Positions 43,438 through 53,727 of a stretch of 64,000 bases of DNA are shown one piece after another. Source of the stretch: Gracilariopsis chorda (Eukaryota; Rhodophyta; Florideophyceae; Gracilariales; Gracilariaceae); the NCBI GenBank assembly GCA_003194525.1, contig NBIV01000003.1, positions 682,001 to 746,000 on the forward strand, written 5' to 3'. The position numbers and the translations under genes were made by a program. Every line of letters starts with the position of its first letter. Position 1 is the stretch's first letter. The notes beneath the pieces were generated by a model. That model had not been told where the DNA came from and searched no databases. It saw only the letters and a list, made by a program, of their open reading frames with translations.

Positions 43438-43877
43438 TTGTGTGGCGAGTCTACGTCGCACCCACAATAAACGAATGGGTAATACCGACCGTAGGTAGAG
43501 TTGCCTAGTGCAGGGACTATAAACCATGAAGGGGCAGCGCAAATTCAAGTTGTCGGCCAACCGAGTGTTGAAATTGTCGCTGGCACAGACGCGCCAACGG
43601 GAAGAAGTCAAACGAGAGGAGCGAAAAAGATCAACCCCTAAGGAGAGTGTGGCGCTATTCCAATGATAGAAGTGGCCAAGGGGTATGGGATGGGTTGTTG
43701 AGGCCAAATGGGAACCCTCGGGGCTGGATCGACCAAAAGAAAGACCCAAAGCCGACTGTCGAGCAGATTACCAAATGGCTACGAACGCTGCAACATGCGC
43801 TGAAGTTGCCACCAAATCTGGTTCACTGACACTGACCGCTAGGCTACGGTGTACAGCCAGAAGGGCGTGCCTGTCGG

Positions 43878-43890
43878 TAGGAGGGGGGTC
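43878..43890 (+). promoter_or_regulatory. Polypurine tract of element D
   Basis: GTAGGAGGGGGGTC immediately precedes the 3' LTR start TGTG at 43891. Confidence 0.65.
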
Positions 43891-44441
43891 TGTGATACAG
43901 TGAGATCCAACTACATCGGCAGTGGAGCGCGCGCTGGACCAACTGGTGAGTGTGCTTCGTGGGTTAGAGTGGCTAACTAATTAGTTTACTAATTTACCTA
44001 ATTATTTTAGATAGTTAGTGACACCCCGCTACTGTGGTGTGGGGCCGGGCCACTAGGGCCAGCCCAAACGTAGGCCACGTAGCCGAGTGCACCTGTGGTT
44101 GAGCCTTGCTCATTCGTAAGGTGGGTGCAGCGCTCCCTCACCGAGCATGGTAAAGGCAAGCACCTTTTGGCTGTGTGATACCAACTGGTTTCTGCAGTCA
44201 ACCTCTTGGCTTAGCTAAGACTATTCACGCTTTACTAACATGTGTGCGCCGTACTACCAACACTACCAATTGGTTACGGTAAGCCCGCCTGGTTACCTTG
44301 CGCCCCTAGTGGTTTGGTGCTGCGACACCCATTCTGCTACCCAACCTCCACCCTTTAGGTCGAGCTCTCGTTGCGCTCCCGCCAAAGGTTTTCCAAACGG
44401 ATTACACCGCTCGTACTTGACACCCAATTGGTTGTGCCACA
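43891..44441 (+). repeat. 3' LTR of element D
   Basis: About 551 bp, homologous to 33607-34149, ending ...TTGTGCCACA. Beyond it element G sequence resumes. Confidence 0.85.
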
Positions 44442-45959
44442 TGAGCTGTGTTCGGCTGGCCGGGCACCTGGTCTCTAACGGTCACTTCTGTGCAGCCGGT
44501 GTGCTTAGAAAATTGTCCTTCCAGGGCTTGTACATCCGGCGCTGTGTTCACCATTTCATGGGCCTTTGCCTTAGCCTGAGTCTGCAGAACATTAGCAAGA
44601 GTTACCTTTTCCGGAACAACCAGTTTGGCTCTGGCTACCACGCCAGAACTCACCGAGACACTCGAAACGTTATTGCGGTTGGGCGAAGAGACCAGAAAAC
44701 AAGTGTCCGGAGTAGGGTTCAGCATTCCGTTGTGAACAGTGAAGAGTTACGATTTGAATTTCCCAGGGACTAAATTTACAAGCAACAGCATTCCATGGGA
44801 TTTTCTCAAAGGATTATTCTCGTAATGCATGGTTTTTGGTGGCTCTCTGCAATGTTTATTCGCGATTATCAGTGCTTTGCTCGGCGAGGGCCCCATTTTA
44901 GCGAGGGATTCCGCCAGCGATTGTGACCTATCCACCCTCTGATCGGCTTCACACAGCTTAGACCAGTGATTTTTCTGTTCCTGATTCAGATGTTGCGGGA
45001 TGTATTTGTTCCAGTTCATTCTGTGTTCCACGGTGTGGAATTTGTAGCGACAGTAAATTGGTATTACCCTGAACGGGGGAAGGAGACGTAGGCAGAATTG
45101 CGTGATTTAACTGGTGTTGTGGGGTTGCCGTAGAGCTTTCCAGTATGTCACGGTGCAACGTCCGCTGCAAATGTTATAAACCTCTACTTGTGCGAAGATC
45201 CTCGTGCCTCAACTTGGACAGAGTGACCAAAGGTCTATAAGAATATTCCGCATGCAGGGTGTAGGTCCTTCCATCGGTGTTAAAAATGGAAGCTCGAGAG
45301 ATAAGGGCATGAAAGCCTGTAGTACCCAGCTTAGCAAGGGTATCCGGCAAAGTACGTAACTCAGAGAGGCACCGGGTGGGGTTTGGTGGAACAATAGGGC
45401 GTTCTACCGCAGATATATCCGGTGTGCCTGAGTCCATAGGGGAAGTGATTTCTGCATTAAAAACAATCTCTGTCGAGGGCAAATGGGCCAAGACAACGCC
45501 ATCACGCAGAAGATTCTCATACGCTTTGGCCAATTTCACCAAGACCGTGTCAGTGTTGACAAATGGAACCTTGGTGGGACCATCTGCCAATGTCGAGAGC
45601 TTGTGACGCTCTTCCTGTTCCCGCTTGTATTAATCCCTTGGCACAAATACATAGTTTCCAGCCTGAATTGGGTACTTGGTTTACCGCATGCGAGAACCAG
45701 AATTCAAATGTAAGTGGCTTGGGCACGGATTATATATTTTCAAGCTGCAGGTACCAGTTTAGATAACCATAGCTCCCATTCCTGGCGTTATTTAACCAAA
45801 GATGGGAATTTGTCCAAGGTAGCTCCAGATTCCAACTGCACAGGAGAAGGTGTGCGAGATAACACCAACTCAAATTGTGAAACCCTGGTACTCTGGTGCA
45901 CTTGTGTGTTGCAGGCGAATGTCAACTTATCTGTATAGAAGTCTCAAATTTTGTGATGA
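44442..45959 (-). pseudogene. Integrase C-terminus and tail of element G
   Basis: From high to low: TFACNTQVHQSTRVSQFELVL and TPSPVQLES (about 45920-45820) are the integrase segment that follows the Glu; then ADGPTKVPFVNTDTVLVKLA (45590-45174) leads into a linker of the kind found between integrase and chromodomain (in A-type elements this would give YVF...DGPYKV). 45031-44747 and 44725-44402 are further open frames with no clear domain, the latter running into D's LTR. The chromodomain itself is at 33419-33060, on the far side of D. Confidence 0.7.
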
Positions 45960-46453
45960 TCAGAAACATAAAAAGCACGAAAAGCGAAATAGTCCGGTTG
46001 AAGCGTTCGACTTGCTCACTATATTGGGAGTGGTAAGTAGCTCTGAGCATTTACTTCACCTCTAGGATATGGCAAACATCCCAGAAGATCTTGGACGCAA
46101 ACAGCGTCCCGCTAATGGATACAAGTTCCACAGGAGGACTGTAGAACTATATCCCATTCCTCATTAAAGCGTTAGACACGGTAAATGCATTTTAACTCCA
46201 GAGACAGACAGTTCAAACAAGCTTGGAAAAGAGATTGATGATAACAAGAAAGAACTCGTTTCTTCTCTGTGTTGTGGTAATTGGTCCGAGAATATCGATT
46301 GAGATAAACTCGTGCCATGCCCTGGCATGAAAACCTTTCACATTTTTTGCGTTGCTGCGCCGTGATTCTCGATGTCATGCACAGCAGGCACATAACTTCA
46401 ATGTTGCGTAGCAGCACACCACCATGGCCAGCAAGTAGAAATACCTTTCCAAG
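45960..46453 (-). pseudogene. Integrase core of element G
   Basis: 46453-46172 carries the zinc-binding half CLLCMTSRITAQQRKKCERF after HLGKVFLLAGHGG, then GMARVYLNRYS and further core in broken phase. PVELVSISGTLFASKIFWDV and SEQVERFNRTISLF (about 46120-45965) are recognisable core and Glu-box sequence, with the second catalytic D-N replaced by I-S. It is cut by the copia element E at 46454. Confidence 0.85.
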
Positions 46454-46458
46454 GTGAG

Positions 46459-46704
46459 TATGCAAAGCCGTTGTGCATGGCCTTGCATTGCTGGCTGCGC
46501 ACAGCACCTTTGCCGGCTACTGATCTCGCAGAGCTCGCGCTGCTCAAATAAACTATGCCCAAGTGGTCCTTGGAGGTCCTTCGTAAAGGAAAAACCGCGA
46601 GGGGAGAACTTTGTGGCCGCTATATTTCGCCTTCGCCTCCGAGTGCATTCAGTACCCCAACTACTCTCCAGACCCGCGCTTGGGACGCACCCTGATATAG
46701 CTTA
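46459..46704 (+). repeat. 5' LTR of element E
   Basis: Starts TATGCAAAGCC and ends GATATAGCTTA, preceded by GTGAG. It contains an AATAAA near 46547-46552, present at the same place in the 3' LTR. Confidence 0.92.
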
Positions 46705-46717
46705 GTTATGGGCCCAA
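46705..46717 (+). promoter_or_regulatory. Primer-binding site of E for an initiator-tRNA(Met) half
   Basis: GTTATGGGCCCAAG follows the LTR directly. Its first 12 bases are the reverse complement of TGGGCCCATAAC, the anticodon-arm segment of eukaryotic initiator tRNA(Met). Drosophila copia is known to prime from a 5' half of that tRNA ending in the anticodon stem, so this looks like the same mode. Confidence 0.75.
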
Positions 46718-48042
46718 GACAGCGGTCTAGTTCCTCTAAACCGACTGATCCGCCTATCTTTAATCCCAAGAAAGATCTCCAAGAATTAAGCAAGGATATT
46801 TCTCGTTCGGTGGATACTGTCTCTGCTGCTGCTCGAAAGGGAAATGACCGTTTACACAAAACTATGTTTGCAACTCTTGGAATGCATCTTTATGACCCCG
46901 CTTTGCCTGCAGCTTAAAATTCAATTCTTGATGAATCACAAGTCAAAGGCTTAATCGGTTACAGACGAGACAATCAAGTAGAGGCTGTGCGTCGGATTGT
47001 CGAGTTAATTGCTGTTGATCCCCAAATTGCGGTCGTTTCTCCACTCATTGCATCGTTTAACCGTGTAACTAATTGCCTTCGTCGCAAAGATGAATCTCTG
47101 GTCAGCTTCGTTTCCGGTTTCAGAGGACTAGCATTCGATCATGTCATACACGGCGGTTTGTCCTTCTCCTCACAAGTTGGAGAAGTGTTGGCTATTACAT
47201 TGCTAAACAATTCCTCGCTCACTGAAGAGACGTTGAAAAATGCTAAGCTGCAGCTGATTTCTATGGCCGAAGCACGGATGGGTAAAGAACAGCTTTCGTC
47301 GTCGGGAAGACTCGTTCTCTACAAAACTGTTTTTGATGCATCTGTTCAGGATTTGAACAACATGTTGTCAAAGCCCTATTTCCGTCTTCAGAAGAAGGAT
47401 GAACATGCATTCACGAAAGGAAAGCTCCTTTACACTCGCAAGAGGATCGCTGAAGTTGCAAAAGACTTAGAAAACCTCGGGAAGAAGAGTTAACTCGAAA
47501 CCCATCGACCCCATGGCGAAGGCCTTCCGAGTTCATTCCCACGCTGTCGTCTCAATCTGGATGAAGCTGTTACAGTGATGAAGAACTTGTCTTTCACGCC
47601 TGGGAAGTCCTCTCCCCACATTAGTAAATCTGACCTGAAGAACATCGTTGGCTTAGAAGTGCTGACGGCCCTCCTTGCAATTTCAAAGCAGGCCAAAGGA
47701 AGCGTGTTCTCCCACCTGGGAGGGCGCAATGCAAAACCTACTACCTCGACTTCGCCGAAACCTCGCTTTTCTCGAATGAGGAACGGTGGTGCCAAGAGGA
47801 AATATGAAGCGCCGTTTTGTTTTGATTGTGGTGACCCGGATCACTTGGCTGGTAACAAAACTTGCCTCACTCCTTCCTTCCTCACTAAAAATAGGAGGCT
47901 AGAGCTACAAAGTCAGAACCAGAACACGTCCCAGTCCAATATCAACCGCTCCCAACCTCGAAGACCACCAAAGAATCAACCTCATAATCATCCTTCGGAT
48001 TTTAGTCAAGGCGCCGGCCCATCCAAACACAATCATGCCTAA
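46708..48042 (+). pseudogene. gag of element E
   Basis: 46708-46917 (from an ATG that lies within the primer-binding site, MGPRQRSSSSKPTDP), a stop, then 46987-47493 and 47575-48042. The helical middle (VVSPLIASFNRVTNCLRRKD, and SFVSGFRGLAFDHV) is gag-like. CFDCGDPDHLAGNKTC near 47820 is a zinc knuckle with six instead of four residues between His and the last Cys. Two internal stops break it. It would bind and package element RNA. Confidence 0.8.
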
Positions 48043-48051
48043 GGAACTAGG

Positions 48052-48696
48052 TTGGGGGGGGGCTCCGATATTGTTCAGGGCTCAACAGACTCAAATCCCA
48101 TTATAGAAATTGGATGTCCCGGCAGCGTAGGTGGAATCTATAGCGTCGCTGCACTCTCGATCGCAATGGGAATTGTCTTTACTGTCGAGGATCTGGAATG
48201 TGACCCCTTCTACCACGGGTTCGGTGCTGAGTGTGCAAATCCAAAGCTCTTGTTTGCTACTTGGAGACTCCACATCACGTTCACAAATGATGAGGCTGTG
48301 ACCTTGAAGTTCTATTTGACACATTGAGATGATCCTCTCCTCATGGGAAATGATGTGGGGTCAATATCTAACCTTCTCGGATCTAAGGTCATGCTTGTGA
48401 TACCATCGTCGCTTGGCTTATGTGAACACGGCGCTAATCTGCCTACCTTCACGCTTGGAGACTTAAATAACCCTCGAACCCACCTCGCTGTTGTACCGTC
48501 CGTGACAGAGTCGTTTTATTCCCTCTTCTCACACCAAGCTGCCCTTCGATCAACCACAAATGACTGTAGCAAAGCCAGCAAGCGAGCAAAATACTTCGCA
48601 ACGAGGCTTCATGTCCAATCGCACCTGACCCTACGAGAGATGAAGACCCTCTGCCGCCGTGGTCGTGTGTTGACCCACTACTGTCTGACGAGTTGA
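48052..48696 (+). pseudogene. Protease and pre-integrase region of element E
   Basis: NPIIEIGCPGSVGGIYSVA occupies the place of the copia protease active site, with the catalytic D-T/S-G read as E-I-G, so activity is unlikely. It is followed by FYHGFGAECANPKL. 48343-48696 continues with RLHVQSHLTLREMKTLC, the His/Cys zinc-binding start of integrase (H-x3-H type). Frames break at 48325 and 48694. Confidence 0.72.
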
Positions 48697-48779
48697 AAAA
48701 GGCATATGGTTCTTTTCACTCATGCCAGAAGTCTGGAAGACCTCTTCACTGGCCATAGAGATCCTTCAATAAGGTCCTC

Positions 48780-49340
48780 GCAGATTTCAACGAGCACCTC
48801 CAGGTGGACTGCCCCTTCATCCGTGAGCTTGGCAACCTGCCTATCCTACATAAAAAAGATGTTGCGACTGGCCTCTCAGTGACATCAATAATGACGCCTA
48901 GAGATATGAATGACGGAGCGCGCATGCTAACCGTAAAATTTTTTGATGTTCACGGACCACCATCCAAGCTTTCAGCTGACCCAGAGTTGGACAATGGTAT
49001 TACTTACCGAATGTTTGCAAGTTATAACATCAAGTTCGAACCACGCCCTGCACGCAGACATAACAAAATTGGGAGTGTCGAATCAGAAAAAGAAACCATT
49101 CGCGCGCTGGAGAAGACTCTTTTATCAGACGAACTGCACTTTCATGAGACACGTCAGCTGTGTCGAACTGATTTCGAGATACTGTCCCATGCGACGTTCT
49201 TAGAAAACGTTCTGTACGGAAGCAAATCGGTTAGCAGCTTTGAACCGGTTCACGGATACACTCTATCAATCGCTGGTTTGCCGAAGAGAGCCGTTTCACC
49301 TGCCGTTCTATCTGCTTATCATAAGCAAGTCTGTAAGTGA
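48780..49340 (+). pseudogene. Integrase core of element E
   Basis: HLQVDCPFIREL begins the core with the first catalytic Asp (about 48800). The second is in KLSADPELDNG, and the Glu in KIGSVESEKETIRAL (48804-49340). Spacing between the last two is close to the D-D-35-E pattern. The frame ends in a TGA at 49338, after which the reading continues in another phase. Confidence 0.82.
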
Positions 49341-49370
49341 GCGTTTCAAACTCTTCTTCGCTCCAAAGCT

Positions 49371-50037
49371 GTGAACACAATATCCCAGCATTTTCTATCG
49401 CCAATGACCCCTGTTTACTTCTACAAGAAACTCGGAAAGTATGGCTCCTGGTGCAAAGGTTATGTGGTCACAGCTACAGATCATATTGTCGTGGTTTCCT
49501 ACCATAAGGATCTGCACGGAGCTCATATTCACGTCGCATATGAAGACGTTTGCCTTGTGCCTGAGTCTTTGATACTCAAGGAACTCGACAAATGGGAACT
49601 TGGGTGGGACTCTTTTCCTGATCTTCTGCCTAGTACAGGCGACAATCCGAAAGGGCGGAGGGAGGAAATGGAGAATGAAGAGGACAATGATGATCACGCA
49701 ACACCTTCTCTCCCTACAGCAGACATCAACCCAGAACCTAATGCTATCCCAGATCTTCTCTGTTTTGAACCAGAAGCACCGGATGAACCCAATCTATGGT
49801 CCTTACATCCACTCTCTTCGTCCCTCCTTTCAAATAATTCTCGCCTACTTGAGGCACCATCATTAGAAGTTGGAGATACACCCCTCCACATGGATGTTGG
49901 AGCTACGACGCTTCGCATTCCTTCTCCAGAAGATACTCTCCACTCGTCTGAGCAAAGAATTTTGAAAGAAGTTAAGAAGTTTATCGGAGATCAACCAGTA
50001 TCTGAATCCAAACTCCAGTTCGCGCCGCGATGGATCA
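49371..50037 (+). pseudogene. Integrase-RT linker of element E
   Basis: A 235-codon open frame: FYKKLGKYGSWCKGYVVTAT gives the small beta-rich C-terminal domain of copia integrase, followed by a Glu/Asp/Pro-rich spacer and APRWIIEKAIDAEK just before RT. The longest undisturbed frame in the element. Confidence 0.75.
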
Positions 50038-50275
50038 TTGAAAAAGCCATTGACGCTGAAAAAACGAAACTATATTGAGGCAAAAGCCTATAAACCAGTT
50101 TCTGTTGGCAGCCTTCCAAGAAATGAGAACATCATATCGTCCCACCACTCCTTTGTCTTGAAGTACCAAGGAGAAAGTGGTAAACGAAAGCTACGATGCA
50201 GACTGGTTCCCCATAGAAACCGGGATGCCGAAAAGGACTTGATACGTTCGGACTCTTCGACTGCACAGCTCACAT
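50038..50275 (+). pseudogene. Reverse transcriptase of E, first part (upstream of F)
   Basis: Reads KAYKPVSVGSLPRNENIISS, RKLRCRLVPHRNRDAEKDL and SDSSTAQL, the fingers domain of copia RT (RLVPxGxxDxEK). It is cut at 50275 by the LTR of element F. The target duplication CACAT occupies 50271-50275. Confidence 0.9.
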
Positions 50276-50516
50276 TGTTGCTGGACTCAGCGGTAGCGGG
50301 CGAGTGGCGCGCAAAACGTAAATTTTCTGTTGTATCAATGTTTTGGTATGTCTTACCAAGTTTATTGCTTAAAGAATGAGAGACTGCTTGCCTCTATATA
50401 GTATCCGGTAGGTATCCGCTGATTCTGAAGGGCTGGAATCTATAGTAGGGATTATGCATCCGATTATTCGGAGCTCACGTGCACGCATTTGCGTGTCGGT
50501 GCAAACATGATGTCCG
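50276..50516 (-). repeat. 3' LTR of element F (on - strand)
   Basis: Starts TGTTGCTGGA on +. Contains a TATATA motif near 50391-50400, on the - strand a TATA box. Right end approximate. Confidence 0.85.
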
Positions 50517-50559
50517 GGCGAGTATGTACTTTACAGCTGGTCCTCATCAGTATTGACTT

Positions 50560-50860
50560 GAATTCTTGAAACTTTGCGTCTGCGCTGATAGTAGCAATTC
50601 GGAGAATATGCTGATTCTGCGTCATGATAAACTTTCGCTCCCATATCTGCATTTCCTATGACAGACTTTGTGGCTCCTGAGTCAATACATAATCCGGAGA
50701 AACATGGTTCTTCGTCGTTGGTGTGCCGTCCATAGAATAAATGGAACTCATTATATTCCTTCGAAATGTCGATTATTTCATTGGATGTGTCTTCGAGGGA
50801 GTCGTGTGCCAGAGAGAATAAGTTGATGCGGTGCTCAGATTCCCTGTTGTGGCTGATTTA
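50560..50860 (-). pseudogene. Copia protease start of element F
   Basis: A - strand frame with no ATG reads KEYNEFHLFYGRHTN, then CFSGLCIDSGATKSVIG. The active-site I-D-S-G-A is intact at about 50674-50688. It continues past VYHDAESAYS to a stop at about 50540, just before the LTR. So pol is cut off after the protease start. Confidence 0.75.
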
Positions 50861-50904
50861 ATTCGTTGCTTTAATTCGCCTGTGGTTGGAGGTTTAATGG
50901 CGAT

Positions 50905-53418
50905 TCAATCCTCCTTTAAAAAATCTAGGTCGTTCTGAGATTTCGTGTGAGCGTTGTGGTTTGAGGTCAGGAGCGTCTCGAGCTCATTGGCGGCGTTTGG
51001 TTTGTTAATACCTGTGGATGTGGAGTTTGCGTTCTCTGTGGATCCATGAGTGAGTAACGTTTCGACGACGTTTTTGTCGTTGCCGTCGTCGTTGCTACTA
51101 TCGTCGTACTCCGCAATGAGAGCGCGTAAAGATTGACTAATGTTGTCAATGGCTTCTTCATCTTCCGCTTGCGCAATCAGCGTGTTAAATAGTTTCCACA
51201 CTTTGGAGCGCTTTGGGCAGTCACGTTTCCAGTGGTTCTTTGAACCACAAACAAAGCATCCACTATTTGTCCTCTGGTTTTGTGCATTTCGCGTTGTCCA
51301 TGGTTTGTATCGAACGTTAACTGGGCGTCCGTAACGTGGGGTGTTGTAGAGAATGGACACTGGTTCTTTCGATGAAAAGAGGTCTTTGGATGGGGATGGA
51401 GTGCTAGACGATACGGAATTGTAGAGTGGAGCAAAGTGATCGATACGGCCAGAGTCTGTGAGCCATTTGCAGTGTTTCTGCACTCTGTACGTGAGTTGCT
51501 TGCAGAGCTGTGTGAGTGTCTCAATGTATTCTGGCGGTCCTTCCATCATGGGGCGCGCCCATTCTTGTCCCCTGATCGCATTGACGGGGAATTATTGCTT
51601 ACTATGGTAGTCTTGGAAGTATCATGGGATGTGGATGGCCATTTTTTCAATGTCAACGACCATTTTGTTGAAGCTTTGTTCTAATGATTTGCTGTTACTC
51701 AGGTAATGTTTGAGTTTGACGTCCGGTAGTTTGTCGAGAACTCTTAACTGGTAAGTGGCATCATGGTACTTGTCGGCCATCAGGTGCTTGGAATGTTCGA
51801 AGTTCATGCATTGGTTTGCAACATGGTCGGAGAAGAACATTTCGGCTCCTTCGTCGAGCACGGTTGGTAATGAGATCAATGCTTCGTCCGCAGTCAAGAA
51901 GCATGTGAGGAGTGCTGTCCTTTCGTACCTTTTGATGAATTCCACCCATGATTCATGTGGGAGGCCTTTGAATTTCTTATCGTGAAATACTTGAGATATC
52001 GTGGATGAGGCCTTCTGTATCTTTTTCATCAGTTTTTTCTCTTGTTCATTAGCGCGGCGTCCAGATTTGACTATGTTTCGCAGTCGAGCTGTCATGCGGT
52101 TGTATCCGGATGATACCGAGGCAAAAGATGGATTCACTTGCGGAGCATTCGGTGCACGGTTGTGTTCGGTATTGATATGATTCGGAGGATAGTGATTCCA
52201 TTTGTTGTTCTTGGTATGGTTTCAATTAATATCGGGAGACAAATTACTCGAATACGGCGGCATGTTTTCGTGATCGCGGTTAACCTGTTGGACATTGTCG
52301 CTGGTTCGCAGTGGGGCTGAGGCCTTCTGGGTGTTTTTGTTGCCTCCAACTGGGATCCAGTGAGATATTCCGGTTTTGAATGTGGACTGGCCACCAGAAT
52401 CTCTCTGTTGGCAGTGTGAGCTATGGGCTCTTGGAGCCTCAGATGGAGGGATTTTGACGTTGGCCAGTGGTTGTTCCGTCCCCAGTTTTCGTTCTATGCA
52501 ACGTAATCGGGTGTCCGAGTCTTTTGATAGCCTTCGGATCTCGACGGACTTCTTGTACATCGCATCCTCGATCTTTCCTTTGACCTCGTGCAATCGTTCA
52601 TCAAAGAATGTGTTCATTCTTTTGATGTTTTCATCAAGTACTGAGTCAAATCTCGTGTTCATCAAAGATATGGCCTTCAATAAGTCATCCAGTTTCAGCT
52701 CGTCTTTGGATGGGTTCCAATTTTCGCTCTGGAGTTGAGGTAGCTTTGGATGCTTTATTCTCTTCGGCGGAGCTTTTGTGATTTCGTCATCTTAGATTAA
52801 GATTTCGGATTGTAGAGGCATCTGCTTGGAATTGCTCGTTGTTTCCAATTGAGGAATATTGTTTGGTTCGTTTCCATCTTCCAGATCGAATCTCGTTTGT
52901 TCTCCACTGTCAGCGACGGAGTTATTGTGTGATGTTGCGGTGTGGTCTTCGGTCACAGCTGCTTCCCTGTCTTCGGATGGTTTGGGGTCTCCTTGATTCT
53001 GGTGTAAATTATGACTGAACATGATATCGTCTGGCATTACTCTGCGGGCGTATGGATGCGATTCGTATGAGTCCATGTATGCTTCAAGTTCTGGTTTTGT
53101 TGCGTATTCGTACCAAATTGTGCGAAATACTCGAACAATTGGGTTTCTAGCAACTTTAAGAGCAATTGCCATGCTGTCCATCATCTTCTCTAATTGCCTC
53201 GGGATACTATCGTGTTTAGCAATATCTTCATGCGACAGTACGAGAGGGTTAACTCTCTTTTTAGGTCGTTCAAGAAATTGGATTCCATGTGGTGAGTCTT
53301 TTAAAAGGCTTCGAACAAGTCTTGTGAAGTTGCTCTGATTGTCTGTATCGAACTTCATTTTGGGAAGGAAGTTTGATATGTTCCTTTTTGAAGGAATCTT
53401 CTTAAAACTTTCGGTCAT
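50905..53418 (-). pseudogene. gag of element F
   Basis: Pieces from 53418: 53418-52792 (start MTESFKKIPSKRN), 52680-52222, 52137-51622 and 51549-50905, each ended by a stop and linked by short gaps. 52137-51622 is the helical gag body (KKLMKKIQKASSTISQV and further). 51549-50905 carries the zinc knuckle CFVCGSKNHWKRDC with perfect C-X2-C-X4-H-X4-C spacing, then an acidic, Asn-rich tail. This is a copia-type gag with long N-terminal regions ahead of the helical body. Only four interruptions in 2.5 kb. Confidence 0.82.
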
Positions 53419-53423
53419 TATTG

Positions 53424-53500
53424 ACCGCTGGTGCTAACCTCGTTGGTTAGAGCGCTAACGCTTCGCAGCGTTATTCGCGAATGTTGCTGGATTCAGCGGT
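53424..53500 (+). other. tRNA-like fold at the gag/LTR border of F
   Basis: ACCGCTG at 53424-53430 pairs with CAGCGGT at 53494-53500, closing 77 nt. Inside, CTAACC(TCGTT)GGTTAG (53434-53450) and TAACGCT(TCGC)AGCGTTA (53456-53473) form two hairpins in the D-arm and anticodon-arm positions. Anticodon-like loop and T-arm are not canonical, and the last stem half lies inside the LTR. This is a structural observation, not a tRNA gene call. Confidence 0.4.
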
Positions 53501-53722
53501 AGCGGGCGAGTGGCGCGCGAAATGTAAAGTTTCTGTTGTATCAATGTGTCGGTATGTCTTACCAAGTTTATTGCTTAAGGAAGGAGAGACTGCTTGCCTC
53601 TATATAGTATCCGGTAGGAATCCGCTGGTCCGCAAGGGTCGGATTCTACAGTAGGGATTATGCATCGGATTATTCGGAGCTCACGTGCACGCATTTGCGT
53701 GCCGGTGCAAACTGTAGTGACA
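53482..53722 (-). repeat. 5' LTR of element F (on - strand)
   Basis: TGTTGCTGGA...GTAGTGACA on +, followed by CACAT (53723-53727). A TATATAG lies near 53602-53608. Confidence 0.88.
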
Positions 53723-53727
53723 CACAT

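Larger units (their letters stand above)
33607..44441 (+). mobile_element. Ty3/gypsy chromodomain element D, nested in G
   Basis: Two homologous LTRs (about 33607-34149 and 43891-44441) enclose gag, PR, RT, RNase H, IN and a chromodomain on + and an aORF on -. About 10.8 kb. Many domains are readable but every one has stops or changed catalytic residues. LTR ends are placed by TGTG at the start (adjacent to a polypurine tract on the 3' side) and CCACA at the end; a matching target duplication could not be settled. Confidence 0.88.
50276..53722 (-). mobile_element. Copia-like element F (gag and protease only), nested in E
   Basis: LTRs of about 241 bp (50276-50516 and 53482-53722; about 19 differences in 230 compared, roughly 92% identical) enclose - strand gag and the start of a copia protease; no integrase, RT or RNase H is present. 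It is flanked by a perfect CACAT duplication (50271-50275 and 53723-53727). About 3.4 kb. It looks like an internally deleted, non-autonomous copia element. Confidence 0.88.

Noticed and set aside
33602-44446. Target duplication CACAT for element D (33620-33624 and 44438-44442)
   Set aside because: It requires an LTR end without CA and a start away from the polypurine tract, and the same CACAT also occurs after the 5' LTR, so it is not independent evidence.
53424-53500. Genuine tRNA gene
   Set aside because: The 7-bp closing stem and two hairpins look tRNA-like, but the anticodon-like loop is only 4 nt, there is no canonical T-arm or B box, and the 3' stem is LTR sequence.
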